DNA of 64,000 bases from Euglena gracilis (taxonomy: Eukaryota > Euglenida > Euglenophyceae > Euglenales). Location of the stretch: positions 47,287,291 to 47,351,290 of the forward strand of contig CP154956.1 of assembly GCA_039621445.1 (NCBI GenBank), read 5' to 3'. The position numbers were made by a program, and so were the translations under genes. Shown piece by piece: positions 21,478-30,809 of the stretch. Each line of letters begins with the position of its first letter. The stretch's first letter is position 1. A model generated the notes under the pieces. It saw only the letters and a program-made list of their open reading frames with translations, was not told where the DNA came from and ran no database searches.

Positions 21478-21690
21478 GGTTGCCACAGATGCCTTAATGG
21501 AAAACGTGCCTGACCACAGATGCCCTAATGGAAAACGTGTCACTGCCACAGATGCCTTAATGGAAAACGTGCCTGACCACAGATGCCTTAATGGAAAACG
21601 TGTCATTGCCACAAATGCCCTCATGGAAAACGTGTTCATGACCACGAATTTCAGGGCAGGCATTTGGCGTGCTGAACACGTTTTAAAACC
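21478..21690 (+). mobile_element. Element K, right part
   Basis: About five 31-32-bp units ('gccacagatgccttaatgg' type) followed by the right terminus at 21637-21690, the reverse complement of 13293-13346. It probably completes the copy whose left part is 13293-13546. Confidence 0.65.
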
Positions 21691-21944
21691 TTTTTTTATT
21701 CATGAAATTTTTTTTTTGCTTTGTTTTAAAACAAAAAAAACGGGAATCTTGGGGTCACAAGGGGAACACCCCCTTTGGCGGAAACCGATGGAACCTTTTC
21801 GGCCAAATTTTTCGGAAAAAAATTAGCCGGTAATGCCAAATTTGATAAAATATTCAGGTTGATTTAATCGGTAACTTTGAGGTATATATTTTGCGAATTT
21901 AGGCGTGTTGATTCCCAATTTGGTGTCAAAATCCTTAATTTCAG

Positions 21945-22204
21945 GTGTGGGACCCCCCCAATAACGTGACCCCCCCTATTTGTCCCCCCCTAATAGTCGC
22001 CCCCCCCCCTTGGGGGGCGACAATTAGGGGGGGTTACCCATGGACCCATGGACATGTAGGGTAAATTGTGTAACCCCCCCTAATTGTCACCCCCCCCCCC
22101 TAATTGTCACCAGGGGGGGTCAAAACGCTCCCGGGGGGGGGGGTGCCATGTAGGGGGGGGGTCACGTTAATCGTTCATTTGTGGGGGGGACAATTAACTA
22201 CGGT
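21945..22204. repeat. Family P, C/G-run repeat
   Basis: Alternating 'cccccctaattgtcacc' blocks in both orientations around a centre with 'ccatggacccatggacat'. Likely a foldback-type repeat; no coding capacity. Confidence 0.55.
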
Positions 22205-22410
22205 TAAAAAAAACCTATTTTCTGGGCCCGACGCCTGTCTTGAAATTCTTCTGACATTTACGGATTTCAGCCTGAAATTGTTTATGTCAGTCGATTTCCA
22301 TTCATGTGCCCGTTTATGTCGGTTGATTTCCATTCAGGCGCCCGCTTATGTCGGTCGATTTCCATTCAGGCGCCCGTTTATGTCGGTCGATTTCCATTCC
22401 ATTGAAATCT
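22205..22410 (+). mobile_element. Family G terminus and 34-bp array, copy 1
   Basis: A terminal block 'ctgggcccgacgcctgtctt' (from about 22216) is followed by four units of 34 bp, 'gtcggtcgatttccattcag' + 'gcgcccgtttat', at 22284-22400. Complementary array and terminus lie at 22857-23271. Confidence 0.7.
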
Positions 22411-22549
22411 GTTGTTGGTCAGATTGGAAATTTTTGGTGACTTTTGGTCCCTGCATTTTTGGTCCTGTGGGGTTCTGGAGGCGTTATGGACCAGACAAAA
22501 AACAAATTTTGCGGCTCATTGCGGGAAATTGGTGATATATTTTTTGGTG

Positions 22550-22635
22550 GTCGCTAGCGACTGGTCCCTAGCGACCATGGTCGCTAGCCACTTGTCGCTG
22601 GTGACCATGGCTACTGACCATTGGTGGTCGGGTTG
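22550..22635. repeat. Palindrome-rich 'ggtcgctagcgacc' block
   Basis: Successive short palindromes of the type 'gtcgctagcgac' and 'gaccatggtc' lie in a row. It sits inside family G sequence. Confidence 0.5.
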
Positions 22636-22856
22636 GGGGTTTTGGAAGGCATTTGGGTGGGTTTCGAGTCATTTTCCTTCATATTTGGATGAATTTTTTT
22701 GGAGGGGGTGGGAGGGGGAGGGGGTCGGGTGATCACAGTTGGCTGAATTCTGGATGGAACGGACGGTCGGAATTTAAGATTATCATTTTTTGGCCCGATT
22801 CAGTTGTCATCGCTGGTCGTCTGAAAGAAAAGCTTTCTGGCGAGGGGTGGCAACTG

Positions 22857-23271
22857 TTAAAACCTGTTTTCTGGGCTCGACGCCTGTATTGGAATTTCTA
22901 TTGTTATTATTCTATTCTGTCAAAATGGAAGAAAAAAGCATTCAAAAAAAGGAGAAAAAGGTTGGTCGACATTAACGGATTTCAGGCTGAATTTGACAAT
23001 GTCCCAAAACGGAACAAAAAAGCATTCAGAAAAAGGACACAAAAGGTTGGTCGATTTCCATGACATCGGAATCCGTTTATGTCAGTCGATTTCCATTCAG
23101 GCGCCCGTTTATGTCAGTTGATTTCCATTCGGGCGCCCGTTTATGTCTAACGGTTTCCATTCAGGCGCCCGTTAATGGGCCAAAAACCACTTTTTTGGCC
23201 ATATTTCCATCCAGGCGGTTCGTTCGAACGAATTACAAGACAGGCGTCGGGCCCAGACAAAATAGGTTTTA
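22857..23271. mobile_element. Family G element with inverted termini
   Basis: The left end ('aaaacctgttttctgggctc' then 'gacgcctgt') and right end ('gacaggcgtcgggcccag' then 'acaaaataggtttt') are inverted copies of about 40 bp. Three to four 34-bp array units lie at 23062-23180, ending in 'gcgcccgttaatgggccaaa'. No ORF of note. Confidence 0.65.
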
Positions 23272-23273
23272 GA

Positions 23274-23357
23274 AAAATCGACCGACACTAACAGATTCAG
23301 CGAGCGAAGCGAGGGCCCGGCGCCCCTGCTGAATCTGTTAGTGCCGGTCGATTTTTG
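23274..23357. repeat. Stem-loop next to family G
   Basis: Arms of 29 bp beginning 'aaaaatcgaccgacactaac' are complementary with one mismatch, around a G/C-rich loop 'gagcgaagcgagggcccgg...'. Related stem-loops lie at 34692-34775. Confidence 0.75.
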
Positions 23358-23394
23358 TATAGAAAATTGGTTTATCACTAGTGACCCCCCAGTT

Positions 23395-23528
23395 TTTTTC
23401 AAGAAAGACCCCCCCCCCACCGGCTTTGCCCTGAGTCCAGGGGAGGGGGTCACCGACTTTGTCCGATGGACAAAGCCGGTGACCCCCTCCCCCGGACTCA
23501 GGACAAAGTCGGTGGGGGGTGGGTCTTG
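23395..23528. repeat. Palindromic family Q, copy 2
   Basis: Nearly symmetric blocks 'ccaccggctttgccctgagtc' and 'ggactcaggacaaagtcgg' with an inner 'gtcaccgactttgtcc / ggacaaagccggtgac' pair. Relative of 12418-12580. Confidence 0.7.
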
Positions 23529-23689
23529 CACACAAAGTGCGCAGCCCCCAAATTTACCATTTTATGCACAAAAATGGTCATTTTTGGCCATTTTTGGGCC
23601 TCAAAAAAAGCCGCAATTTTTTTCGCGAATTTTTTTTCTTGGGCATGCTAGGCACAGAGGGGGGTTAAGGCTGTGTTTATAGCAACATG

Positions 23690-23812
23690 GCTTTGGTCAA
23701 AGTCTGTGTTTCCAAACACAGACTTTGACGTGCCGAAGTCCGTGTTTAGAAACACAGACTTTGACCTAAGTCTGTGTTTCTAAACACGGACTCCGACCAA
23801 GAAAACTGTGTT
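23690..23812. repeat. Tandem palindromes of 'aaagtctgtgtttctaaaca' type
   Basis: Three consecutive palindromes pair 'gtcaaagtctgtgtttcc' with 'ggaaacacagactttgac'. The left neighbour 'cacagaggggggttaaggc' (23651) is also the left end of element X at 27583. Confidence 0.65.
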
Positions 23813-23869
23813 CACAGTATTTGGACCCTGAAACGTCCCAATGATGCAGAAACAAAGGACTTTGGGGGG

Positions 23870-24470
23870 GGGGTCAATTTTTGGGCTTTGGCGCCTTCGG
23901 CGCCAAGAGAAAATGGCCCCTTTGAGGGGGGGGGAACAAATTTGCCAAAACGGCCATTGTGAGGGAGGGGACACTTGGGGGGGGGGGTTCAATTTTTGGG
24001 CTTTGGCGCCTTCGGCGCCAAGAGAAAATGGCCCCTTTGAGGGGGGGGGGAACAAATTTGCCAAAACGGCCATTGTGAGGGAGGGGACACTTTGGGGGGG
24101 TCAATTTTTGGGCTTTGGCGCCTTTGGTGTCAAGGCCACTTTGAGTGGGGGGGACACATTTGCCAAAACGGCCATTGTGAGGGAGGGGACACTTTGGGGG
24201 GGGGGTAAATTTTTGGGCTTAGGCGCCAAGAGAAAATGACCACTTTGAGGGGGGGGGAACAAATTTGCCAAAACGGCAGGGAGGGGACACTTTGGGGGGG
24301 TCAATTTTTGGGCTTAGGCTCATTCGGCGCCAAGAGGAAATGACCACTTTGAGGGGGGGGGGACAAATTTGCCAAATTTTTTGACCACTCTGAGGGGGGC
24401 ACTTTGAGGGGGGGTGAGGGTGTTTTTTTTGTCCCAAGTGGCCTAGAGGGTGGCTCCCCAAAAAAATATC
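23870..24470 (+). repeat. Family F tandem array
   Basis: Five degenerate units of 98-117 bp start with 'tttttgggctttggcgcc' near 23880, 23997, 24107, 24210 and 24308. Most include the hairpin 'ggcgccttcggcgcc', and 'ggccattgtgagggagggg' recurs. Confidence 0.8.
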
Positions 24471-24481
24471 ACCATACAAGG

Positions 24482-24790
24482 TTAGGTTAGGTAACATCTT
24501 TGCTTTTCAACTTTTGGGAGCCTACCAAAGAACTCTTGGATCGTGGGTGCAGCGCCCAGAGCATTCTCATCAACGTTGCAAAGTGAAGCACGCAAAATGG
24601 GGTATGCAAAAGGAAGGAGACGATGTAATCTTGTGTCATCTTTCACACATGTTCCCATGTTTAACGGTAATGTTATCACTCTTTCGAAAGGATTTCAGTT
24701 CGGAAGACCACAGACGGTGGCCAAAAGCTGCCCGGCGGCCACATATTCTCATTCTGAGGTTTCCGGCCGTCCCAGAGCTGTGCAGCGGAT
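24482..24790 (-). pseudogene. Unknown coding-like remnant
   Basis: A minus-strand reading of about 100 codons, with two internal TGA codons, looks protein-like ('AAGQLLATVCGLP', 'ITLPLNMGTCVKDD', 'IQEFFGRLPKVEKQ'). I do not recognise the family. It is bounded by family F on the left and element X1 on the right and is probably an element relic. Confidence 0.3.
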
Positions 24791-24874
24791 CCTAATTCAG
24801 CTTCGCTTTGTCCCAAAAAATCGAAACGCAGACTCAGGTCAGAGTCTGCGTTTAAGACGCAGTTCTTGATATAG

Positions 24875-25132
24875 AGGCCGTGTTACCAGCACCAGGCCTC
24901 AGGACAGAGGCTGTAACGCAGGCCTCAGGGCTTGACAAAGGCTGTGTTATATAACACAGCCTTTGTGCTAAGGCGTGGGTTGCTAACACAGCCTCCGTCA
25001 TACCAACAAAAAAAGACATTGAAGAATACAGAAATATGATGCATGGACATTGCCGGCTAAGATTGCAAACACAACACAGTGGAACTCTGCCCCGGCAATG
25101 TGGAATTGGTTCGCTAGGCCAAAACGACAGCG
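24875..25132 (+). mobile_element. Element X, left part of a first copy
   Basis: Matches 27598-27866: 'gaggccgtgttaccagcacc', the palindrome 'ggctgtgttatataacacag', and 'gacattgaagaatacagaaa' blocks follow in the same order. The match ends where the 209-bp direct repeat begins. Confidence 0.7.
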
Positions 25133-25341
25133 GTTTTCTGAGTCCTTCCGGCGCCTTCAGTTTGCCAGCAATGCATCAAGACTTGTCATTTTCTTGGGGT
25201 GAAGTGTTCAGGCTTGGACCCACCTACAGAGAGGCGGTCAGATAAAACCATAAATTAGGAACTTCCGCAAAGCGGAAGATTCCGCGGTTGGTCTTTTTTT
25301 GGTCCCGCCCGGCGCCGCACCCCAGGGTCCGCCGCCAACAC
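25133..25341 (+). repeat. 209-bp direct repeat, left
   Basis: Begins 'gttttctgagtccttccgg' and ends 'gccgccaacac'. About 98% identical to 27375-27583. Confidence 0.85.
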
Positions 25342-25424
25342 TCCCCTCCCGGACCGCTTGCGTACCGCCTTCGGCAATTTTTGAGGCGGCCCCGGGGAAG
25401 TGTTCGGGCCCTTTGGGGTTTTTT

Positions 25425-25665
25425 GGGGGGGGGGCCTCGGCCCCCGTGGCCCCGAGGCCGTGGGTTTTTTGGGCTCCCCTGGGGGGGTTACCCCCTGGGG
25501 GGGCCTCGGCCCCCGTGGGCCCGAGGCCGTGGGTTTTTTGGGCCCCCCTGGGGCGGGTTACCCCCTGTGGGGGGGGGCCTCGGCCCCCGTGGGCCCGAGG
25601 CATGGGGTTTTTTTGGGCCCCCCTGGGGGGGGTTACCCCCGGGGGGGGCGAGGCCTTCGGCCTCG
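25425..25665 (+). repeat. GC-rich tandem repeat of about 66 bp
   Basis: About three and a half units of 'ggcctcggcccccgtgggcc' + 'cgaggccgtgggttttttgg' + 'gccccctgggggggttaccc'. Strong palindromes and G-runs. The Pro/Gly-rich ORFs across it on both strands follow from the repeat. Confidence 0.8.
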
Positions 25666-25789
25666 GCCTTCGTTTTTCTTTTGCTGGGGTGTGGCCGGCG
25701 GGTTTTTTTTGGAAGTAACGTACAGCAAATTCTGAGTCTGAGATTAAAACCGTGGTCCAGGGTCTGCACTTCCATCAATGTCCAGGTAG

Positions 25790-26375
25790 CGAACGATGAA
25801 CGGGGGCAGGTAACATAGGAAGTTCACACCGCCACTCTCGAATCAAGATCCCAGGGTCATAATTCCTTCATCGAGGAGGGGGCGGGTAACATGATGTTCA
25901 CACCGCCACACACACCTGTGATTCATACAAATCTGCTTCCAATTCACATCGAACAGAACAACACGGGGCAGGCAACCCGCAGGTCTACACCGCCATCACT
26001 ATGCCAACCATTCTGCAGATCTGATCCAATTCCACTGAATTGAAATTGGGGGGTAGGCATCCCTCGGGTCCACACCACCACACTCCAACCAACCCAACGA
26101 TTCATCTTCGGCGACGGGCAGCCCAACCGCCCTGAGCACCCCCCCACCAGGGGTGACGGGCCATCGGTCCTCCCAGAGCATCCTACGACAATCGACCTCC
26201 AACCCCTGGAATTTTCAGTCATTCTTTCTGTGCTGACGCAGGCCAGTACGTGCACCATTGAAAAAACATGCTGAAATCCTTCAATTCCTGATCGGGGATC
26301 TTGGACACTGGTCTCACAGAGGAGGGGGATTAGGCTGGGAGGGGGAGGGCAGGCAACACTCGGTCTACACCGCCT
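25790..26375. repeat. Iterated 'ggggcaggyaac...tacaccgcc' motif
   Basis: A motif of about 30 bp, GGGGCAGGYAAC then 5-8 bases then GKTYACACCGCCA, occurs near 25801, 25868, 25963, 26050 (degenerate) and 26348 at uneven spacing. It lies just downstream of the stop codon of the minus-strand ORF. Confidence 0.5.
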
Positions 26376-27421
26376 CATTCCCACGTCTCCGCGAACCACT
26401 GGTACCGCTGTCGACGGTATCTCCTCTTGCTCGCCTCGGAGAGTCCACGTTCATCTCCACTTCTCCTGCGGGCCCGGGACGTTGCTCCTTCATCTCCTGG
26501 GGGCATGTCCTTCAGGGTCTCCTCCTGGAATCTTCGGTATCGGACCAAGCACGCCCAGACTGGCCAATGCAATGGCCCAGTCGGCTGCATCTGGCCCGCC
26601 TGCTGGTCCCAGATCTCGAAGAACCGGGTTCCTTCCTCGAAGATGATGAACTTCACTGTCATCTTCTGCAGCACTGGCCACCATGTTGTTGTACGCCACT
26701 CTGGTGCAATCAGCACCATCTCCTGCACCTGGTCCGCGATGATCTTGAGGATGACTTGATTCATCAGCGTCCACGGTGGATTGGCCCATATCTTTTCTCT
26801 TGTCCACGTCCACGTCTTGTGGAATCTTGCATTTTCCCATGATGCAAATGCTTCTTGCACACCTTCTGGCTGAATGTTGAACTTGTCCAGGATCAGGTCG
26901 ATGAATTCCCAGCACACGGCGTACTCCTCGGAGATGTACTGCCTCTTGATCCTTCTTCCTCTTCCACTTGGTCTTGGCTGGTTCTCTGGCTCGTCCACCT
27001 CGTAGTACTCCTCATCTGCAGCTGGTCCTGATTCTGGTTCTCCTGGTTCTGATCTGGTCTCCATCACCACATTTCTCCTCCTGAATGGCTGCAATGGTTC
27101 TTCCGGTTCTTCAGCTGCACCTTCATAGCTTGGGGCTGGACTCCTTGATTCGTCTTCTTCTTCTTCTTGGCCATCCCACACTGTCACTGCAGATCTCCAT
27201 CCTTCTTCTGGAAGTCGAACACTCCATCTGCTCCAGCTCCAGTCTGTCACTTCTTGCACTTTCGAGTGGTCTTCTTCTTCCGCTGTCCAACTGACATTCA
27301 TCCCCTTGGCATTCTGATTCTGGTATTCTGGCATTCTTGGCATTCTGGCGTTCTGGTAGTCCAAGAACACTTCAGTTTTCTGAGTCCTTCCGGCGCCTTC
27401 AGTTTGCCAACAATGCATCAA
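26375..27421 (-). CDS. Retroelement protein with NPPW-type domain
   Basis: The longest intact ORF of the window: 348 codons ending in TGA. The N-terminal 150 residues are acidic and Pro/Glu/Ser-rich, probably disordered. From about residue 165 it is globular: 'WEFIDLILDKFNIQPEGVQ', 'AFASWENARF', then 'WANPPWTLMNQVILKI', 'VLIAPEWRTTTWWPVLQKM'. The Asn-Pro-Pro-Trp followed by Leu-Ile-x-Pro-x-Trp-x4-Trp pattern is that of the domain found in DIRS-type and related retroelements. It is often called Dam-like methyltransferase because of the NPPW motif, and acts on the element's DNA or is a vestige. The C-terminus is Arg-rich. The first Met lies inside the right direct repeat; a Met near residue 40 is an alternative start. 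Activity is not shown. Confidence 0.6.
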   Translation of the reverse strand: MMHCWQTEGAGRTQKTEVFLDYQNARMPRMPEYQNQNAKGMNVSWTAEEEDHSKVQEVTDWSWSRWSVRLPEEGWRSAVTVWDGQEEEEDESRSPAPSYEGAAEEPEEPLQPFRRRNVVMETRSEPGEPESGPAADEEYYEVDEPENQPRPSGRGRRIKRQYISEEYAVCWEFIDLILDKFNIQPEGVQEAFASWENARFHKTWTWTREKIWANPPWTLMNQVILKIIADQVQEMVLIAPEWRTTTWWPVLQKMTVKFIIFEEGTRFFEIWDQQAGQMQPTGPLHWPVWACLVRYRRFQEETLKDMPPGDEGATSRARRRSGDERGLSEASKRRYRRQRYQWFAETWE

Positions 27422-27583
27422 GACTTGTCATTTTCTTGGGGTGAAGTGTTCAGGCTTGGACCCACGTACAGAGAGGCGGTCAGATAAAACCATAAATTAG
27501 GAACTTCTGCAAAGCGGAAGATTCCGCGGTTGGTCTTTTTTTGGTCCCGCCCGGCGCCGCACCCCAGGGGCCGCCGCCAACAC
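27375..27583 (+). repeat. 209-bp direct repeat, right
   Basis: Near-identical to 25133-25341. It contains the first codons of the minus-strand ORF, so it may hold that ORF's promoter. Confidence 0.85.
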
Positions 27584-27982
27584 ACAGAGGGGGGTTGAGG
27601 CCGTGTTACCAGCACCAGGCCTCAGGACAGAGGCTGTGTTAGTAACGCAGGCCTCAGGGCTTGACAAAGGCTGTGTTATATAACACAGCCTTTGTGCTGA
27701 GGCGTGGGTTGCTAACACAGCCTCCGTCATACCAACAAAAAAAGACATTGAAGAATACAGAAATATGATGCATAGACATTGCAGGCTAAGATTGCAAACA
27801 CAACACAGTGGAACTCTGCCCCGGTAATGTGGAATTGGTTCGCTAGGCCAAAACGACAGCGAACAGATATGGCAGTGCCATGTGGTCAGAAAGTGCAAAT
27901 AGGTCACTTACCAGAACAACGCACACATGCCCAACCCCCAAAACGAGGTGGCATTGCCAAACCAGCACATTTGAGGTTAGGG

Positions 27983-28336
27983 TTAGGGTTGCGCCAAGGC
28001 AACATCTCTTTGAGTGGCATCATCAAAAAGGCAGCCCACAGACAAAGTCCATTTTGCAAAGGCGGTCATCCAATCATTTAAATTGGACAAAACGCAATTT
28101 TGATGGGCCAGAACTTTGGCAAAATCCATCGCCGCATGGAAGGAAAGTTTTTGGTTCTTTTCTGTTCCCGTTGGGAGTCCCGGTTGTTCGGCAAACGTGT
28201 CGCCAAACAACACAGTGTCTGCCAGGGGTGGACGTGCTGGATTTTGGGCCTGATCCAAAGCGGCCAAAAATGCGGCCACGGGCGGCAATGGTCCCAGGGC
28301 TGCTTCAGCGACATTCACCAATTGTGCGGGCATCAT
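27983..28336 (-). pseudogene. Tyrosine-recombinase-like protein, third copy
   Basis: The reading aligns with the copies at 15050-15731 and 20431-20742: 'VAAFLAALDQAQNPA', a Gly-Thr-Glu-Lys turn, 'MDFAKVLAHQN', then 'DWMTAFAKWTLSVGCLFDDA' opposite 'AFLCAWAAWELDPALLFDGQ'. Similarity is weaker but co-linear. Only the N-terminal domain is present. It lies within a TIR element, as does the first copy. Confidence 0.45.
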
Positions 28337-28430
28337 TTTGTGTTTGGCTGCAAAAGGTGCAAGGGTGGAGTGTGGGATAGCCGCTGTTTACTAACACAGC
28401 CTCTGTCCTGAGGCCTGGTGCTGTTGTAAC

Positions 28431-29032
28431 CATACTTGCAGTTAGTGCGACCGGAAAAATTGTTTCTGTGCGCCGCGACCACCGCGGAATTTTTTTTTTT
28501 GTAACCGGCAGCGCCGCGGCAAAAATTTTTCTGTGCGCCGCGAATGCCGCGGCACTGGTTTATGTGTGTGCCGCGACCGCCGCGGAAACTTTTGAAGTTT
28601 GTGCCGCGACCACCACGGCAATTGTCTTTTTTTTTAAATGTGTCCCACATATACTTCCTTTCGGCCCCGTCCCTTGCCTGGCCTCTTTGATACTTTCTCG
28701 ACCATGGCCGAGAAGGCTATTTGGCGGAAGGGAGTGAACTTTTGTGCAAGTGTTCTTGTTTGTTTCACAGATCAGCGTTCACCATCTATCAATTTAATTG
28801 TTTCCACCAAAAAATGTTGGGTGTTGTGTTGCTGCCAATACGTTCCGGGCAGAAAATTTTGTGCCACAACCACCGCGGAAGTTTTTTCCCCTTGCGCCGC
28901 GACCACCGCGGCAATAAATTTTGCTTGTGCCGCGACAGCCGCGGCAAAAATCTTTCTGTGCGCCGCGACCACCGCGGAAAAAAAAAATTTGCGCCGCGGC
29001 ATGAGCGCCGCGGCGCACTAACTACAAGTATG
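28431..29032. mobile_element. MITE with 19-bp TIRs and 8-bp target duplication
   Basis: The ends 28431-28449 (CATACTTGCAGTTAGTGCG) and 29014-29032 are inverted copies with one mismatch. The exact 8-mer GTTGTAAC flanks it at 28423-28430 and 29033-29040. The interior has about nine copies of 'gccgcgaccaccgcgg'-type palindromic motifs arranged towards both ends. No transposase. Eight-bp duplications and CA-starting ends fit the hAT superfamily. The related sequence at 24879-24906 provides an unoccupied site. Confidence 0.9.
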
Positions 29033-29049
29033 GTTGTAACACGGCCTCA

Positions 29050-29310
29050 AAAAACTGTGTTGCTAACCCAGCCTCTGTCCTGAGGCCTGGGTTGCTAACC
29101 CAGGCCTCAGGACAGAGGCCGGGTTAGCAACACAGTTCTTGGGAGGTGGGGTCCCCACGGCCAGCCAGATACCGGCCAGACCTCCTCCTCCTCTTTTTTC
29201 ACCAGCCACCAGCCAGACCTCCTCCTCCTCTTTTCTCCCAGCCACCAGCCACGGCTAGCCGTGGCTGACCGCGGCTGGGGCTCCTCCTCCTTTTTTTAGT
29301 GCCTACCGGA
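29050..29310. repeat. Palindromes and 'ccagccagacctcctcctcc' repeats
   Basis: Inverted copies of 'ggcctgggttgctaaccca' are followed by 'agacctcctcctcctctttt' and 'agccgtggctgaccgcggct' modules. The latter two recur at 30175-30345. Confidence 0.6.
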
Positions 29311-30174
29311 GGGTGCCAAAATTAAAAGTAGGGCAAAAGTCACCACAGCGCCACCTCGCCGCTTATTGTTACGCTAAGACGTGGGGGGGGGGCAAAAAAA
29401 ACCGTGCGGACAGACGGGCGGACGGAAAAGCCCAAACAACACAAATTTTGGCAAAAAAAATGCAAACAAAACGCTTTTGTGCCCCCTCTTTCCAACAGAA
29501 TCCCAAACAACTCCTTCCTGAGAGAAGCCTGTGGCCCAAGACTGGCCACCACATCTGGCCCAAAAATGGCCACAAGATGTGAATCAAACCAATAAAAGCA
29601 AATGCATGAACCAGAATACCATGACATTGCAAAAAAAAAAAGTGAAATGCAAGATTTTGGGGCCCAAAATTTGAATTTCACATTTTTTGCAAAATTTGGG
29701 CCGTTTGCCAGATTGAAAAACTTCTTCCCCAATTTTTGGTTTCCTTGGGCAAGAAGATTTGTTGAACAGCAAATAAAGAAGGCAAGAAACAAAAATCAGC
29801 CAGCATCTAAGGATAAAATGTCTGTGAAATCTGTCTTCAGACTTGAAACTTGTGATCCCACCGCCAGTAGCTTAAAAAGTAGCTCCACCAAGGGCCTGTC
29901 ACCATGTTGCAGGCAGGCCTCTGCTCGATTGAGTGTGGATTTCTTCAGAGCAAAGGCCTGAGTGGACTGCATGTAGTGATACTAACCCTCTTTCCACAAC
30001 GCAATAAGTTCCAATAGGTTCCTGTATTTCCACTTCATTTCAGCACCCTGTACTTTCATCATAATTATCCCACACCGCTTCCACCCGAAATGACATTGCG
30101 ACACTGAAGGAGAAGGATTAGGAATGCAAGCAATTTTTTGGTATGGGTGAATCATATTTTTTTGAAAAATCCCA
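29311..30174. other. Unassigned stretch, no supported gene
   Basis: Overlapping ORFs on both strands show no recognisable domain. Some 'actggccaccacatctggcc' units near 29535 match the minisatellite at 30810-30985. Confidence 0.4.
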
Positions 30175-30345
30175 TCGCGGCCAGCCAGACCTCCTCCTCC
30201 TCTTTCAGATACTCAACACTGAATCCAGCCAGACCTCCTCCTCCTCTAAATCCCCTCAGCCAGCCGTGGCTGGCCATGGCTGGCCAGACCTCCTCCTTTT
30301 TTTTTTGCCAGCCAGCCAGCCGCGGCTAGCCGCGGCTGGCCAGAT
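30175..30345 (+). repeat. 'ccagccagacctcctcctcc' repeat, second site
   Basis: Three copies of the pyrimidine-rich module with intervening 'agccgcggctagccgcggct' palindromes, as at 29150-29300. Confidence 0.6.
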
Positions 30346-30809
30346 ACCCCAGCTCCTTGATATAGAGGGGGGGGGGCGAGCGGCCGCACAGGGGCCGCGG
30401 GGGGGGGGGCAGGGTTTGGTGTTTTTTTTTCGTTTCGAATATTTTGAATTTTTCGAAGAAACAAACAGACTCCCTGCGCAGTGCTCCAGCTTGCGGAAAA
30501 ATTGGAAATTTTCCTCACGAAAAAGTCGAAAAAGTCTTCAGTCCTGCCCACGCTGACGGAAGAGCCAAGGTTTTCCAAGCCAAAAAGACCTTTTTTGAGA
30601 GGTCCTTCGGATAGACTTTCCTTCAAACCTGAGGCAAGTTCGGCAACAAGGGATTTTTTTGCCCCCACCCCTTCCCAGCCCCCGCATTTGCAGAAGTCCG
30701 CCCCAACTCCGCGGAAGCCCGATGAAATGGAAAAAAAAACCTAAACCCCACCCATAGAAGGCCCCCCCGATAAAATGTACAAAAAAACCCCAAAACCCAA
30801 AACCCTCTC

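Larger units (their letters stand above)
25133..27583 (-). mobile_element. Retroelement fragment between 209-bp direct repeats
   Basis: Sequences 25133-25341 and 27375-27583 are each 209 bp in direct orientation and differ at only about four positions. Between them is an intact ORF with an NPPW-type retroelement domain whose start codon lies in the right-hand repeat. This resembles an LTR-like or split-repeat retroelement transcribed from the right. No reverse transcriptase, primer-binding site or TG...CA ends were found, so the class is undecided. Confidence 0.5.
27598..29048. mobile_element. TIR element X, second copy, with nested MITE
   Basis: The left end 27598-27647 ('gaggccgtgttaccagcacc', 'aggcctcaggacagaggctg') is the reverse complement of 28386-28430 joined to 29041-29048, once the 602-bp MITE and one copy of its target duplication are removed. 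The element proper is about 840 bp and includes a recombinase-like remnant. Further palindromes of the same sequence extend to about 29135. Confidence 0.65.

Noticed and set aside
15292-24750. Several in-frame TGA codons in conserved readings (TIR-element protein, Tyr-stop-Asp-Asp of the reverse transcriptase, the unknown remnant at 24.5 kb), suggesting TGA is recoded
   Set aside because: The SAM ORF, the NPPW ORF, the PHD ORF and the hAT C-terminus all end naturally at TGA. CGA-to-TGA decay in dead elements explains the internal ones.
25288-25818. Collagen-like Pro/Gly-rich ORF of 176 codons
   Set aside because: It translates the 66-bp GC-rich repeat; equally long ORFs exist in other frames, and its ends lie in unrelated repeats.
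25133-27583. Classical LTR retrotransposon
   Set aside because: The direct repeats lack TG...CA ends, no primer-binding site or polypurine tract was seen, and no target duplication was found.
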